From positions 10,339-74,338 of the forward strand of contig CAMLSG010000001.1 of the NCBI GenBank assembly GCA_946482635.1: DNA of 64,000 nucleotides, in the 5' to 3' direction. A program made the position numbers and the translations under genes. Positions 30,122-38,150 of the stretch are shown piece by piece; positions within the stretch are counted from its first letter, which is position 1, and every line of letters starts with the position of its first letter. Origin of the DNA: an uncultured Duganella sp. (GTDB lineage Bacteria > Pseudomonadota > Gammaproteobacteria > Burkholderiales > Burkholderiaceae). The notes beneath the pieces are model-generated. The model worked only from the letters and a program-made list of their open reading frames with translations, made no database searches and was not told the origin of the DNA.

Positions 30122-31448
30122 GGAGTTCCTGTATGGCGGGCGGGCCCTGGTGCGCGACAATGCGCTGAGCCAGCGCCTGGTGCAGCGCCTGCGGCGGCAT
30201 GAGATGATGGACGATTACGCGCTCAAGGTGATGGGCGACAGGCTGCTGCACCGCAGCCTGCAGGCGGCTATCAGCAAGCTGCCGTATTACGCGCACATCT
30301 CGCCTGACTTCTCGCCGGTCGAGGCGCGGCAAGCCTTGCGCGAGATGTTCCCGGTGGTCGACAAGTCGACTTTGCTGGCGCATCCGAAGGCCCTGTATCC
30401 GAATGACGGCGCCAAGCGGCCGTGGCAGGCGCTGGGCAAGACCAGCGGGACCACGGGGACGCCGCTGGTGATCATTCGCAGCCTGCAGTCGGTACAGATG
30501 GAGCAGGCGTTCATCAAGCGCCATTGGACATGGGGCGGATATGTCGATGGCATGCCGCGTGCCACCCTGCGCGGGGATATGGTGGCGGGGCTGGACCGGC
30601 AACACCCGCCGTTCTGGTTTGAAAACCGGTACAACCGCCAACTGTTGCTGTCGTCGCGCCACCTGACCGACCAGTGCATCGATCCCATCATCGACAAGCT
30701 GCGCGATTATGCGCCGGCAATGATGCAGGCCTATCCCTCGACGGCCTATACGCTAGCGCAGCATCTGGAGCGGCGCGGCACGAACCTGTGCGTGCCATTC
30801 CTGTTTACCGCGTCGGAGCCCTTGTATCCGCATCAGCAGGAGCTGATTCGCGAGCGCCTGGCCGGCCAGATCATGGACATGTACGGCATGGCGGAACGGG
30901 TGGCCTTCGCAACGCAATGCGAATACGGCTCGATGCACGTCAACCCGGATTACTCGCATGTCGAAATACTCGATGACCATGGCGAGCCGACCGATGGCTA
31001 CGGCCATGTAGTCGGCACCACCTTGCATAACCTTGCGATGCCGCTGGTGCGCTATCGCCTGAGCGACCGCACGCGCTGGAGGCATGGACATTGCCTGTGC
31101 GGGCGGCCGTTCCCGATGATCGAGCCGGTGACGGGCAAGCTGGAAGACCGCATTACCGGCGGCGACGGTTCCGAAGTCAGCCCTTCCGTGCTGACCTTTG
31201 CTTTCAAAGGCGTGGAGAACGTGCGCAAATCGCAGGTAGCGCAGGTCGGGCCCGGCCTGTGGGAGCTGCGCCTGGTGCCCGATGCACGTTTCTCGCCGGC
31301 GGACCAGGACAAGCTGCTGACCAATATCCGTCAGCTGGTCGACGCGACGGTGCAGGTGAATGTCGTGCTGCGCGACGACTTGCCGAATACGGCGGCGGGC
31401 AAATTCCGCTGGGTCGTCAATGAGTGGAAGGATGGGCGCCGCTCATGA
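30102..31448 (+). CDS. Adenylate-forming enzyme, phenylacetate-CoA ligase-like (CapK/PaaK family)
   Basis: A 448-residue member of the ANL superfamily. The AMP-binding motif GKTSGTTGTPLVI is near residue 111, the MDMYGMAERVAFATQCEYG segment near residue 260, and the late phrase EDRITGGDGSEVSP carries the conserved acidic residue. In polysaccharide loci such proteins (CapK-like) are common but poorly understood. They may activate an acyl or aromatic group for transfer onto the sugar chain. I use the ATG at 30102 with GGGAGG upstream; a longer frame from 29685 lies inside the glycosyltransferase gene. There is no acyl carrier or obvious acyltransferase beside it. Confidence 0.8.
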   Translation: MLAELRKEFLYGGRALVRDNALSQRLVQRLRRHEMMDDYALKVMGDRLLHRSLQAAISKLPYYAHISPDFSPVEARQALREMFPVVDKSTLLAHPKALYPNDGAKRPWQALGKTSGTTGTPLVIIRSLQSVQMEQAFIKRHWTWGGYVDGMPRATLRGDMVAGLDRQHPPFWFENRYNRQLLLSSRHLTDQCIDPIIDKLRDYAPAMMQAYPSTAYTLAQHLERRGTNLCVPFLFTASEPLYPHQQELIRERLAGQIMDMYGMAERVAFATQCEYGSMHVNPDYSHVEILDDHGEPTDGYGHVVGTTLHNLAMPLVRYRLSDRTRWRHGHCLCGRPFPMIEPVTGKLEDRITGGDGSEVSPSVLTFAFKGVENVRKSQVAQVGPGLWELRLVPDARFSPADQDKLLTNIRQLVDATVQVNVVLRDDLPNTAAGKFRWVVNEWKDGRRS

Positions 31449-32512
31449 AAACCATTGTGATGCTCGGGACCGGGATGAATACGATGGGCGGCATCGCTTC
31501 CGTGGTGCGGGTGTACGAGCAGGCCGGCATGCTGCGGCGCTTTGGAGTGCGTTACCTGGCGACGCATTGCGATGGCGGCAGGTGGCGCAAGCTGCGCGTG
31601 ATGCTGGCGGCATACATGGTCTTTGCCGGCATGCTGTTGCGCGGGCAGGTCGGCCTGGTGCACGTGCACCTGGCATCGCGCGCCAGCTTCTGGCGCAAGT
31701 CGGGATTTTTCCTGCTGGCGTTCGCGGCGCGGGTGCCGGCTATCCTGCACCTGCACGGCGCGGAGTTTTCGATCTTCTACGGCGAAGAGTGCGGGCCCTG
31801 GAGCAAGCGTTTCGTGCGCTTCATATTCGACCGAAGCACGCGCGTGATCGTGCTTTCGGAAGCCTGGCGGTGCTGGGTCGAGGGCATGTCGCGCAATCCG
31901 CATGTGGAGGCCATTTATAACCCGGTGCTGTTGCCGGCCGCCAGCTCGTGGGAGCAGCGGCGGCGCGGCGCCGTATTGTCCCTGGGGCGGCTTGGCCGGC
32001 GCAAGGGCAGCTATGACTTGCTGCAGGCCGCGGCGCGCATTGCGCCCCAGGTATCGGCACTGGAATTGCGGTTGGGCGGTGATGGCGAACTCGATGCGGT
32101 CCGCGAACGCGCGGCGCAGCTGGGAATCGCCAACCAGCTCAACCTGCTTGGCTGGGTCGGGATGGAGAGCCGCCAGCAGCAACTGGCGCTGGCATCCCTG
32201 TATGCCCTGCCTTCTTACAACGAGGGCTTGCCGATGAGCGTGCTGGAGGCGATGGCGGCGGGCCTGCCCGTGCTGGCCACGCCGGTTGGCGGAATTCCGG
32301 AAGCCGTGGCCGATGGCGTCGAGGGCTTCCTGGTTGCGCCGGGCGATGTCGATGCACTGGCGGCACGCCTTGCGCAATTGCTGGAAGATGATGCGCTGGC
32401 CCGGCGCATGGGGGAGGCGGCGCGGCGCAAGGTGGAGTCCACCTTCAGCAGCGACGCCGTGTTGCCGCGGGTTGAGCGGCTGTATCGCGAACTGGGATTT
32501 TTGCCGCAATGA
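31445..32512 (+). CDS. Glycosyltransferase family 4 protein
   Basis: A 355-residue GT4 enzyme. N-terminal MKTIVMLGTGMNTMGGIAS carries the glycine-rich acceptor-domain loop, and the donor domain has VLSLGRLGRRKGSYDLLQAA near residue 180. The hallmark ALPSYNEGLPMSVLEAMAAG near residue 255 is the E-x7-E region binding the nucleotide sugar. The ATG at 31445 overlaps the preceding stop (ATGA); an upstream ATG 21 bases earlier is less likely. One of the repeat-unit assembly enzymes. Confidence 0.88.
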   Translation: MKTIVMLGTGMNTMGGIASVVRVYEQAGMLRRFGVRYLATHCDGGRWRKLRVMLAAYMVFAGMLLRGQVGLVHVHLASRASFWRKSGFFLLAFAARVPAILHLHGAEFSIFYGEECGPWSKRFVRFIFDRSTRVIVLSEAWRCWVEGMSRNPHVEAIYNPVLLPAASSWEQRRRGAVLSLGRLGRRKGSYDLLQAAARIAPQVSALELRLGGDGELDAVRERAAQLGIANQLNLLGWVGMESRQQQLALASLYALPSYNEGLPMSVLEAMAAGLPVLATPVGGIPEAVADGVEGFLVAPGDVDALAARLAQLLEDDALARRMGEAARRKVESTFSSDAVLPRVERLYRELGFLPQ

Positions 32513-34467
32513 CTGCACTGGCCTGGAAAATCAATCGCCTCAAGCTGATGGGGCCAGCCGAAGTTGTCTGGCGCATGCACCAGCTTGCGCGCCGCAAAGC
32601 CGCAGCAATGGGGCTCGGCTTGGCAAGCTACCCTCCGGTGCCGGCGCTGGACCGCTTTGGCGCTGCTTTTCTTGCTGCACCGGCGGGCGTCGACGCGGCG
32701 GCGCTTTGCATGGCAGCCGATTCGCTGCTGGCCGGACGCTGGAACGTATTTGCCCTGGAGGGCGCGCCGCTGGGCTTCCCGCCGCAATGGAACCGCGATC
32801 CTCGTACCGGCACCACGGCGCCAATGGCGCCAGGGCCGTCAATCGATTATCGCGATGCGTCGCTGGTGGGCGATATCAAATACCTGTGGGAGCCGAGCCG
32901 CCACCTGGAGCTGGTCACGCTGGCGCAAGCCTGGCGTTGTACCGGCGAGCGAAAATACCGCGATGGAGCGCGTACGCTGCTCATTTCCTGGCTCGACCAA
33001 TGTCCGTATCCGCAAGGCGTGCACTGGGCCAGTTCGCTGGAGCTTGGGGTTCGCCTGTTGAACTGGTCCGCGGCCTGGCAACTGCTGGCCGGCAGCCTGG
33101 ACGACGATTGGCGGCATCGATGGCTCAACGCGGTCTACAAGCATTGCCACTTCATCAGCCACCACCTGTCGCGCCACTCGTCAGCCAACAATCATTTGCT
33201 GGGCGAGTACATGGGCTTGTACATCGCCAGCCTGCAATGGCCCTGCTGGCCGGAGAGCGTGCGCTGGCGCACGGTGGCCGAACGCGGGCTGGCCGAGCAG
33301 GGCTTGCAGCAGAACTGGGAGGATGGCGTCAACAAGGAGCAAGCCATCTACTATCACCACGAGGTGATGGACATGATGCTGCTTTGCCAGCTGGCGGCGC
33401 AAGCGAACGGCTGCAGCTTCCCGGCCGAATGGCTGCAGCGGCTGGAGCGCATGGCGGAATTCCTGGCGGCCATGATGGACGTGGGCGGCAATGTGCCGAT
33501 GACCGGCGATGCGGACGATGCCCGCATGCTGCGCCTCGATGCATCGGCTGCGCCGCCGTACCGCTCCCTGCTCGCCAGCGCTGCCTTGCTGTTCGAACGC
33601 GCCGACTTCAAGGCGAAGGCCGGCGTGCTCGATGACCGCAACCGCTGGTTGTTCGCTGACGCCGACGCGCGCTGGTCCGCGCTGCCGTCGCCAATGCCGG
33701 GCGCGCATGAAACGCCGCGTATCGCGTTTCCCCAAGGCGGCTATTACTTGCTGGGGAAAGACTTCGGCACGCCGCAGGAAGTGCGCATGGTGGTCGATTG
33801 CGGACCCTTGGGCTACCTGTCGTTGGCGGCGCATGGACACGCCGATGCGCTGTCCTTCACGCTCTCGATGGGCGGGCAGGAAATGCTGGTCGATCCCGGC
33901 ACCTATGCTTACCACACCCACCGCCAATGGCGCGACTACTTCCGCAGTACCGCCGCGCACAACACGGTGCAAATCGATGGGCTGGACCAGTCTGAAATCG
34001 GCGGCAACTTCATGTGGCTGCACAAGGCCGGCGCTGTCGCGTTGTCGCACGATGCGACTCATTTCTTTGAGGGAAAACAAGACGGCTATATGCGCTTGCG
34101 TGATCCTGTCATGCATCGCCGCATCATTCGCTACGATTCCAAACGGAACGCGGTCAATGTTGAAGATATCCTAGAATGTTCTGGCGAGCACGAGGTAGCC
34201 CTGCACTGGCATTTTGCAGAAGGCTGCCATGCCGAAACGGTTGGGCAAACTTTGCATATCGCAAGGCGCGATAAGGGATTGCACATGTCATGCCATTTCG
34301 GGAATGGGCCGCAACTCCATTGCGCCAGCACGGCGCCAATCGCGGGATGGATCTCGCGCAGCTTTGACAGCAAAGCCGGCATCGCGACAGCAGCGTGGCG
34401 CGGAACGATACGCGGCACCAGCACGATCGTGACCGAAATTACCTTACTTGAAGGAGCGTCATCGTGA
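32509..34467 (+). CDS. Heparinase II/III family protein without signal peptide
   Basis: A 652-residue protein with an alpha-toroid N-terminal half (for example VHWASSLELGVRLLNWSAAW) and a C-terminal heparinase II/III-like sandwich starting near residue 430 (LAAHGHADALSFTLSMGGQ, DPGTYAYHTHRQWRDYFRS, AAHNTVQIDG). The His/Tyr clusters match uronate lyases of this superfamily. Unlike the lyase at 22866 it has no signal peptide: the N-terminus is LAWKINRLKLMGPAEVVWRM. It is embedded among assembly genes, overlapping both neighbours. A cytosolic role, or a non-lytic or epimerase-like role, is possible. Family sure, role unsure. Confidence 0.78.
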   Translation: MTALAWKINRLKLMGPAEVVWRMHQLARRKAAAMGLGLASYPPVPALDRFGAAFLAAPAGVDAAALCMAADSLLAGRWNVFALEGAPLGFPPQWNRDPRTGTTAPMAPGPSIDYRDASLVGDIKYLWEPSRHLELVTLAQAWRCTGERKYRDGARTLLISWLDQCPYPQGVHWASSLELGVRLLNWSAAWQLLAGSLDDDWRHRWLNAVYKHCHFISHHLSRHSSANNHLLGEYMGLYIASLQWPCWPESVRWRTVAERGLAEQGLQQNWEDGVNKEQAIYYHHEVMDMMLLCQLAAQANGCSFPAEWLQRLERMAEFLAAMMDVGGNVPMTGDADDARMLRLDASAAPPYRSLLASAALLFERADFKAKAGVLDDRNRWLFADADARWSALPSPMPGAHETPRIAFPQGGYYLLGKDFGTPQEVRMVVDCGPLGYLSLAAHGHADALSFTLSMGGQEMLVDPGTYAYHTHRQWRDYFRSTAAHNTVQIDGLDQSEIGGNFMWLHKAGAVALSHDATHFFEGKQDGYMRLRDPVMHRRIIRYDSKRNAVNVEDILECSGEHEVALHWHFAEGCHAETVGQTLHIARRDKGLHMSCHFGNGPQLHCASTAPIAGWISRSFDSKAGIATAAWRGTIRGTSTIVTEITLLEGASS

Positions 34468-35774
34468 AGATCAGTATCTTTGGCATGGGCTACGTAGGTG
34501 CAGTTTCGGCGGGATGCCTGGCGGCGGAAGGGCATACGGTGATCGGGGTTGATCCGAACCGCACCAAGGTTGGGCTGATCAACGAAGGACGTACGCCGAT
34601 CATCGAGAAAGATATCGGCGAGATGATTGCCGGAGCGGTGCGCGACAAACGCCTGCGCGCTACCGACAGTGTGCGCGATGCAGTGATGGCGAGCGAGATC
34701 TCGCTGGTGTGCGTCGGCACGCCATCCCAGCTGAACGGCAATCTTGACCTGAGCGCGGTGCGTAAGGTGTGCGAGCAGATCGGGCATGCGCTGCGCGAGA
34801 AAGAGAGCTTCCATGTGGTGGTGGCACGCAGCACCATGCTGCCGGGGTCCATGCGTTCGCTGGTGATTCCGACGCTGGAAGAGGCGTCCGGCAAGCGCGC
34901 CGGCATCGACTTCGGCGTGTGTAGCAACCCCGAATTCCTGCGCGAGGGCACGGCGGTGCACGATTACCATCATCCGCCCAAAACGGTGATCGGCGAAACC
35001 GACGAGCGCTCCGGCGAATTGCTGCTGCAGCTCTATGCGGGCATGGACGCGCCAGTGGTGCGCACCGACGTCGAGACGGCGGAAATGGTGAAGTACACGG
35101 ACAACACCTGGCACGCGCTGAAAGTCGATTTCGCCAACGAGATCGGGAATATCTGCAAGGCTGTCGGCATCGATGGCCATGAAGTGATGGAGATCTTCTG
35201 CAAGGATACCAAGCTCAATCTCTCGCCGTATTACATGAAGCCGGGCTTTGCCTTCGGCGGCTCTTGCCTGCCGAAGGACGTGCGCGCGTTGATCTACAAG
35301 GCGCGCCAGCTTGACCTGGAATTGCCGCTGCTGAATGCCATCCTGCCGTCCAACCACAAGCAGGTGGAGAAGGGCTTGAAGATGGTGATGGAAAAGCCAG
35401 GCAAGAAAGTCGGCATCCTCGGCTTCTCCTTCAAGGCCGGGACCGACGACCTGCGCGAATCGCCGCTGGTGGACGTGATCGAACACCTGATCGGCAAGGG
35501 CTATGACCTGCGCCTGTACGACAAGAATGTGAAGCTGGCGGCGCTGACCGGCGCCAACCAGGATTACATCATGAACATCATTCCCCATATCTCGCGGCTG
35601 ATGGTCGACTCGATGGACGCGGTGCTGGCGTTTGCGGACACGGTGGTGATCGGCAACGGCGCGCCGGAATTCCATGCCGTGCCTGACCGGCTGCGGCCCG
35701 GACAGCACCTGGTGGACTTGGTGCGCGTCTCGGGCAAGCAGAGCGAAGGGGCATACGATGGCATCTGCTGGTAA
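34464..35774 (+). CDS. algD: GDP-mannose 6-dehydrogenase (AlgD type)
   Basis: NAD-dependent dehydrogenase of 436 residues, the same length as Pseudomonas AlgD. It starts MKISIFGMGYVGAVSAGCLA (NAD motif GMGYVGAV) and has the catalytic Cys268 within FAFGGSCLPKDVRAL, the same position as in AlgD. SFKAGTDDLRESPLV and the final GICW also match AlgD rather than UDP-glucose dehydrogenases. Product would be GDP-mannuronate. The enzyme that makes GDP-mannose is encoded four genes later at 38147. The start is GTG at 34464, overlapping the preceding stop, with AAGGAG upstream. A UDP-sugar substrate is the main alternative but fits less well. Confidence 0.85.
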   Translation: MKISIFGMGYVGAVSAGCLAAEGHTVIGVDPNRTKVGLINEGRTPIIEKDIGEMIAGAVRDKRLRATDSVRDAVMASEISLVCVGTPSQLNGNLDLSAVRKVCEQIGHALREKESFHVVVARSTMLPGSMRSLVIPTLEEASGKRAGIDFGVCSNPEFLREGTAVHDYHHPPKTVIGETDERSGELLLQLYAGMDAPVVRTDVETAEMVKYTDNTWHALKVDFANEIGNICKAVGIDGHEVMEIFCKDTKLNLSPYYMKPGFAFGGSCLPKDVRALIYKARQLDLELPLLNAILPSNHKQVEKGLKMVMEKPGKKVGILGFSFKAGTDDLRESPLVDVIEHLIGKGYDLRLYDKNVKLAALTGANQDYIMNIIPHISRLMVDSMDAVLAFADTVVIGNGAPEFHAVPDRLRPGQHLVDLVRVSGKQSEGAYDGICW

Positions 35775-36999
35775 CCGGGTTGAGCGCCGCCGCGTCCTGA
35801 TCATCGTCGAAAACCTGCCTTCGCCGTTTGACCGGCGCGTGTGGCAGGAGGCGACGACACTGCATGCCAGCGGCTACCAGGTGGCGATCATCTGCCCGAC
35901 CGGCAAGGGCTACGAGGCGCGCTATGAAGAATTGGATGGCATCCATATCTACCGCTACAAGCTGCCGATGGAGGCGGAGGGCGCGCTGGGCTATGCGATC
36001 GAATATTCGGCGGCGCTGTTCCATAGTTCTCGGCTGGCCTGGAAGGTATTGTTCCGCCATGGCTTCGATGTGATCCATGCCTGCAATCCTCCCGACCTCT
36101 TGTTCCTGGTCGGCGGCTTCTTCAAGTTCGTGCTGGGCAAGCGCTTCCTGTTCGACCACCATGACATCAACCCCGAACTGTACGAGGCCAAGTTTGGCCG
36201 GCGCGATTTCTTCTACAAGCTGATGGTGTGGCTGGAACGGCTTTCCTTCCGCACCGCGGACGTGTCGATCGCCACCAATGATTCGTACAAGCGTATCGCC
36301 ATCGGGCGCGGCGGCATGGACCCGGACCGGGTGTATGTGGTGCGCAGCGGCCCGAAACTGGACCGGTTGCGCGTGCTGCCGCCTGTGGAGGCGCTGAAGC
36401 AGGGGCGGCGCTTCCTGGTCGGCTATGTCGGCGTGATGGGCGCGCAGGAAGGCATCGACCTGCTGCTGCAAAGCGTGCGTGTCATGGTGCATGAGATGGG
36501 GCGGCGCGACGTCCAGTTCGGCCTGGTGGGCGGCGGCACTTCGCTCGAGGAGATGAAGGAGCTGGCGCGCGAACTGGGCGTGGCGGACTACGTGACGTTC
36601 ACCGGGCGGGTTCCCGACCAGCAGTTGCTGGAAATGCTGAACACGGCCGACGTCTGCGTGAATCCCGACGTGGCCAACGAAATGAACGACAAGTCGACCA
36701 TGAACAAGATCATGGAGTACATGGCACTGGGCAAGCCGATCGTGCAGTTCGACCTGACCGAGGGCCGGGTATCGGCCCAGGAGGCTTCGCTGTACGCGGC
36801 AAAGAATGACCCGGTGGACATGGCGGTGAAGATTGTGGAGTTGCTGGACGATCCGGAGCGGCGCGCGCGCATGGGTACATATGGGCGCAACCGCGTGGTC
36901 AACGAGCTCGAATGGGAATACGAGGCGCCCAAGCTGCTGGCAGCTTACGAGCGCCTGTACTCCGCGCCGGAGCTGATTTTGGAGAAGGACAACCCATGA
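35758..36999 (+). CDS. Glycosyltransferase family 4 protein
   Basis: A 413-residue GT-B enzyme. The acceptor domain opens RVLIIVENLPSPFDRRVWQE, and the donor domain contains GYVGVMGAQEGIDLLLQS near residue 222. The late segment STMNKIMEYMALGKPIVQFD replaces the standard E-x7-E motif, as in WbuB-like enzymes. The ATG at 35758 lies within the end of algD (17-base overlap), after GAAGGGG. A longer frame from 35674 is not supported. It may transfer the uronic acid made by AlgD, but this is inference from adjacency only. Confidence 0.85.
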   Translation: MASAGNRVERRRVLIIVENLPSPFDRRVWQEATTLHASGYQVAIICPTGKGYEARYEELDGIHIYRYKLPMEAEGALGYAIEYSAALFHSSRLAWKVLFRHGFDVIHACNPPDLLFLVGGFFKFVLGKRFLFDHHDINPELYEAKFGRRDFFYKLMVWLERLSFRTADVSIATNDSYKRIAIGRGGMDPDRVYVVRSGPKLDRLRVLPPVEALKQGRRFLVGYVGVMGAQEGIDLLLQSVRVMVHEMGRRDVQFGLVGGGTSLEEMKELARELGVADYVTFTGRVPDQQLLEMLNTADVCVNPDVANEMNDKSTMNKIMEYMALGKPIVQFDLTEGRVSAQEASLYAAKNDPVDMAVKIVELLDDPERRARMGTYGRNRVVNELEWEYEAPKLLAAYERLYSAPELILEKDNP

Positions 37000-38150
37000 A
37001 AGCGATGATTCTGGCGGCCGGCAAGGGCACGCGGGTGCGCCCTTTGACCTATGAACTGCCCAAGCCGATGATCCCGATCCTCGGCAAGCCCGTGATGGCC
37101 TATCTCGTGGAACACCTGCAGCGGCACGGCGTGAGCGAAATCATGGTCAATGTCAGCTACCTGCACGAGAAGATCGAGGAATATTTCGGCGAAGGGCACC
37201 AGTTCGGGGTGCAGATCGGCTATTCCTTCGAGGGCTACACCAACGACAAGGGCGAAGTGGTGCCGCAGCCGATCGGCTCGGCGGGCGGCATCAAGAAGAT
37301 CCAGGAGTTCGGTGGATTCTTCGACGAGACCGTGGTGGTGCTGTGCGGCGATGCGCTGATCGACCTGGACTTGAAATCAGCCCTTTACGAGCACCGGCGC
37401 AAGGGCGCCCTGGCTACCGTCATCACGCGCGAAGTGCCGTGGGAAAAAGTGAGCAGCTACGGCGTGGTGGTCAGCGACGACGATGGCCGGGTGCTCGAAT
37501 TCCAGGAAAAGCCTTCGCGCGCGCAGGCCAAATCGAATTGCGCCAGCACCGGCATATACCTGTTCGAGCCGGAGGTGATCGACCTGATTCCTTCGGGCCG
37601 GGAGTTCGATATCGGCTCGGAGCTGTTCCCCCTGCTGGCACAGCGGGGGCTGCCGTTCTACTGCCAGACGCGCAAGTTCGACTGGATCGATATCGGCAGC
37701 GTGAAGGATTACTGGGAAGTGCTGCAAGGGGTGCTGACCGGCGGCGTGGCACATATGACGGTACCCGGCGTGCAGGTGGAGGAGGGCGTCTGGGTAGGCC
37801 TGAACACCAGCATCGACTGGAAGGGTACGCGCATCATCGGACCGGTCTACATCGGCTCCGGCTGCCGCATCGAGGCTGGCGCCACGATTATCGGTCCGAC
37901 GTGGATTGGCCACGGCAGCCACATTCGCAGCGGGGCAAGGGTAGTGCGCAGCGTGTTGTTCGAATATACTCGAGTCTTACCAGACGTTACGCTCGACGAA
38001 TTGATCGTGTTCAAAGAGTATAGTGTCGACCGCGCTGGCGAAATGCAGCATATTTCGCAAGCAGAAGGCGGCGGATGGGCGAATGCGCGGGACCGCCGCG
38101 CGACCCGGCGTGCCGCGCACAATGTTGCCAAAGAGACAACTTTAATATGA
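36996..38150 (+). CDS. Sugar-1-phosphate nucleotidyltransferase with left-handed beta-helix tail
   Basis: A 384-residue nucleotidyltransferase. The signature MKAMILAAGKGTRVRPLTYE begins the protein and ELPKPMIPILGKPVM follows. The substrate-binding core continues to about residue 245 (FDWIDIGSVKDYWE). Hexapeptide repeats (VGLNTSIDWKGTRIIGPVYI, AGATIIGPTWIGHGS) form a left-handed beta-helix. A charged 40-residue tail ends the protein. It most resembles GDP-mannose or glucose-1-phosphate nucleotidyltransferases of the GMPPB/RmlA kind. It overlaps its neighbours by ATGA on both sides. Nucleotide and sugar are not certain. Confidence 0.82.
   Translation: MKAMILAAGKGTRVRPLTYELPKPMIPILGKPVMAYLVEHLQRHGVSEIMVNVSYLHEKIEEYFGEGHQFGVQIGYSFEGYTNDKGEVVPQPIGSAGGIKKIQEFGGFFDETVVVLCGDALIDLDLKSALYEHRRKGALATVITREVPWEKVSSYGVVVSDDDGRVLEFQEKPSRAQAKSNCASTGIYLFEPEVIDLIPSGREFDIGSELFPLLAQRGLPFYCQTRKFDWIDIGSVKDYWEVLQGVLTGGVAHMTVPGVQVEEGVWVGLNTSIDWKGTRIIGPVYIGSGCRIEAGATIIGPTWIGHGSHIRSGARVVRSVLFEYTRVLPDVTLDELIVFKEYSVDRAGEMQHISQAEGGGWANARDRRATRRAAHNVAKETTLI

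Noticed and set aside
32286..33635. Plus-strand open frame of 449 residues
   Set aside because: Out-of-frame reading of the end of a glycosyltransferase and the start of the heparinase-like gene; Arg/Ala/Gly-rich shadow.
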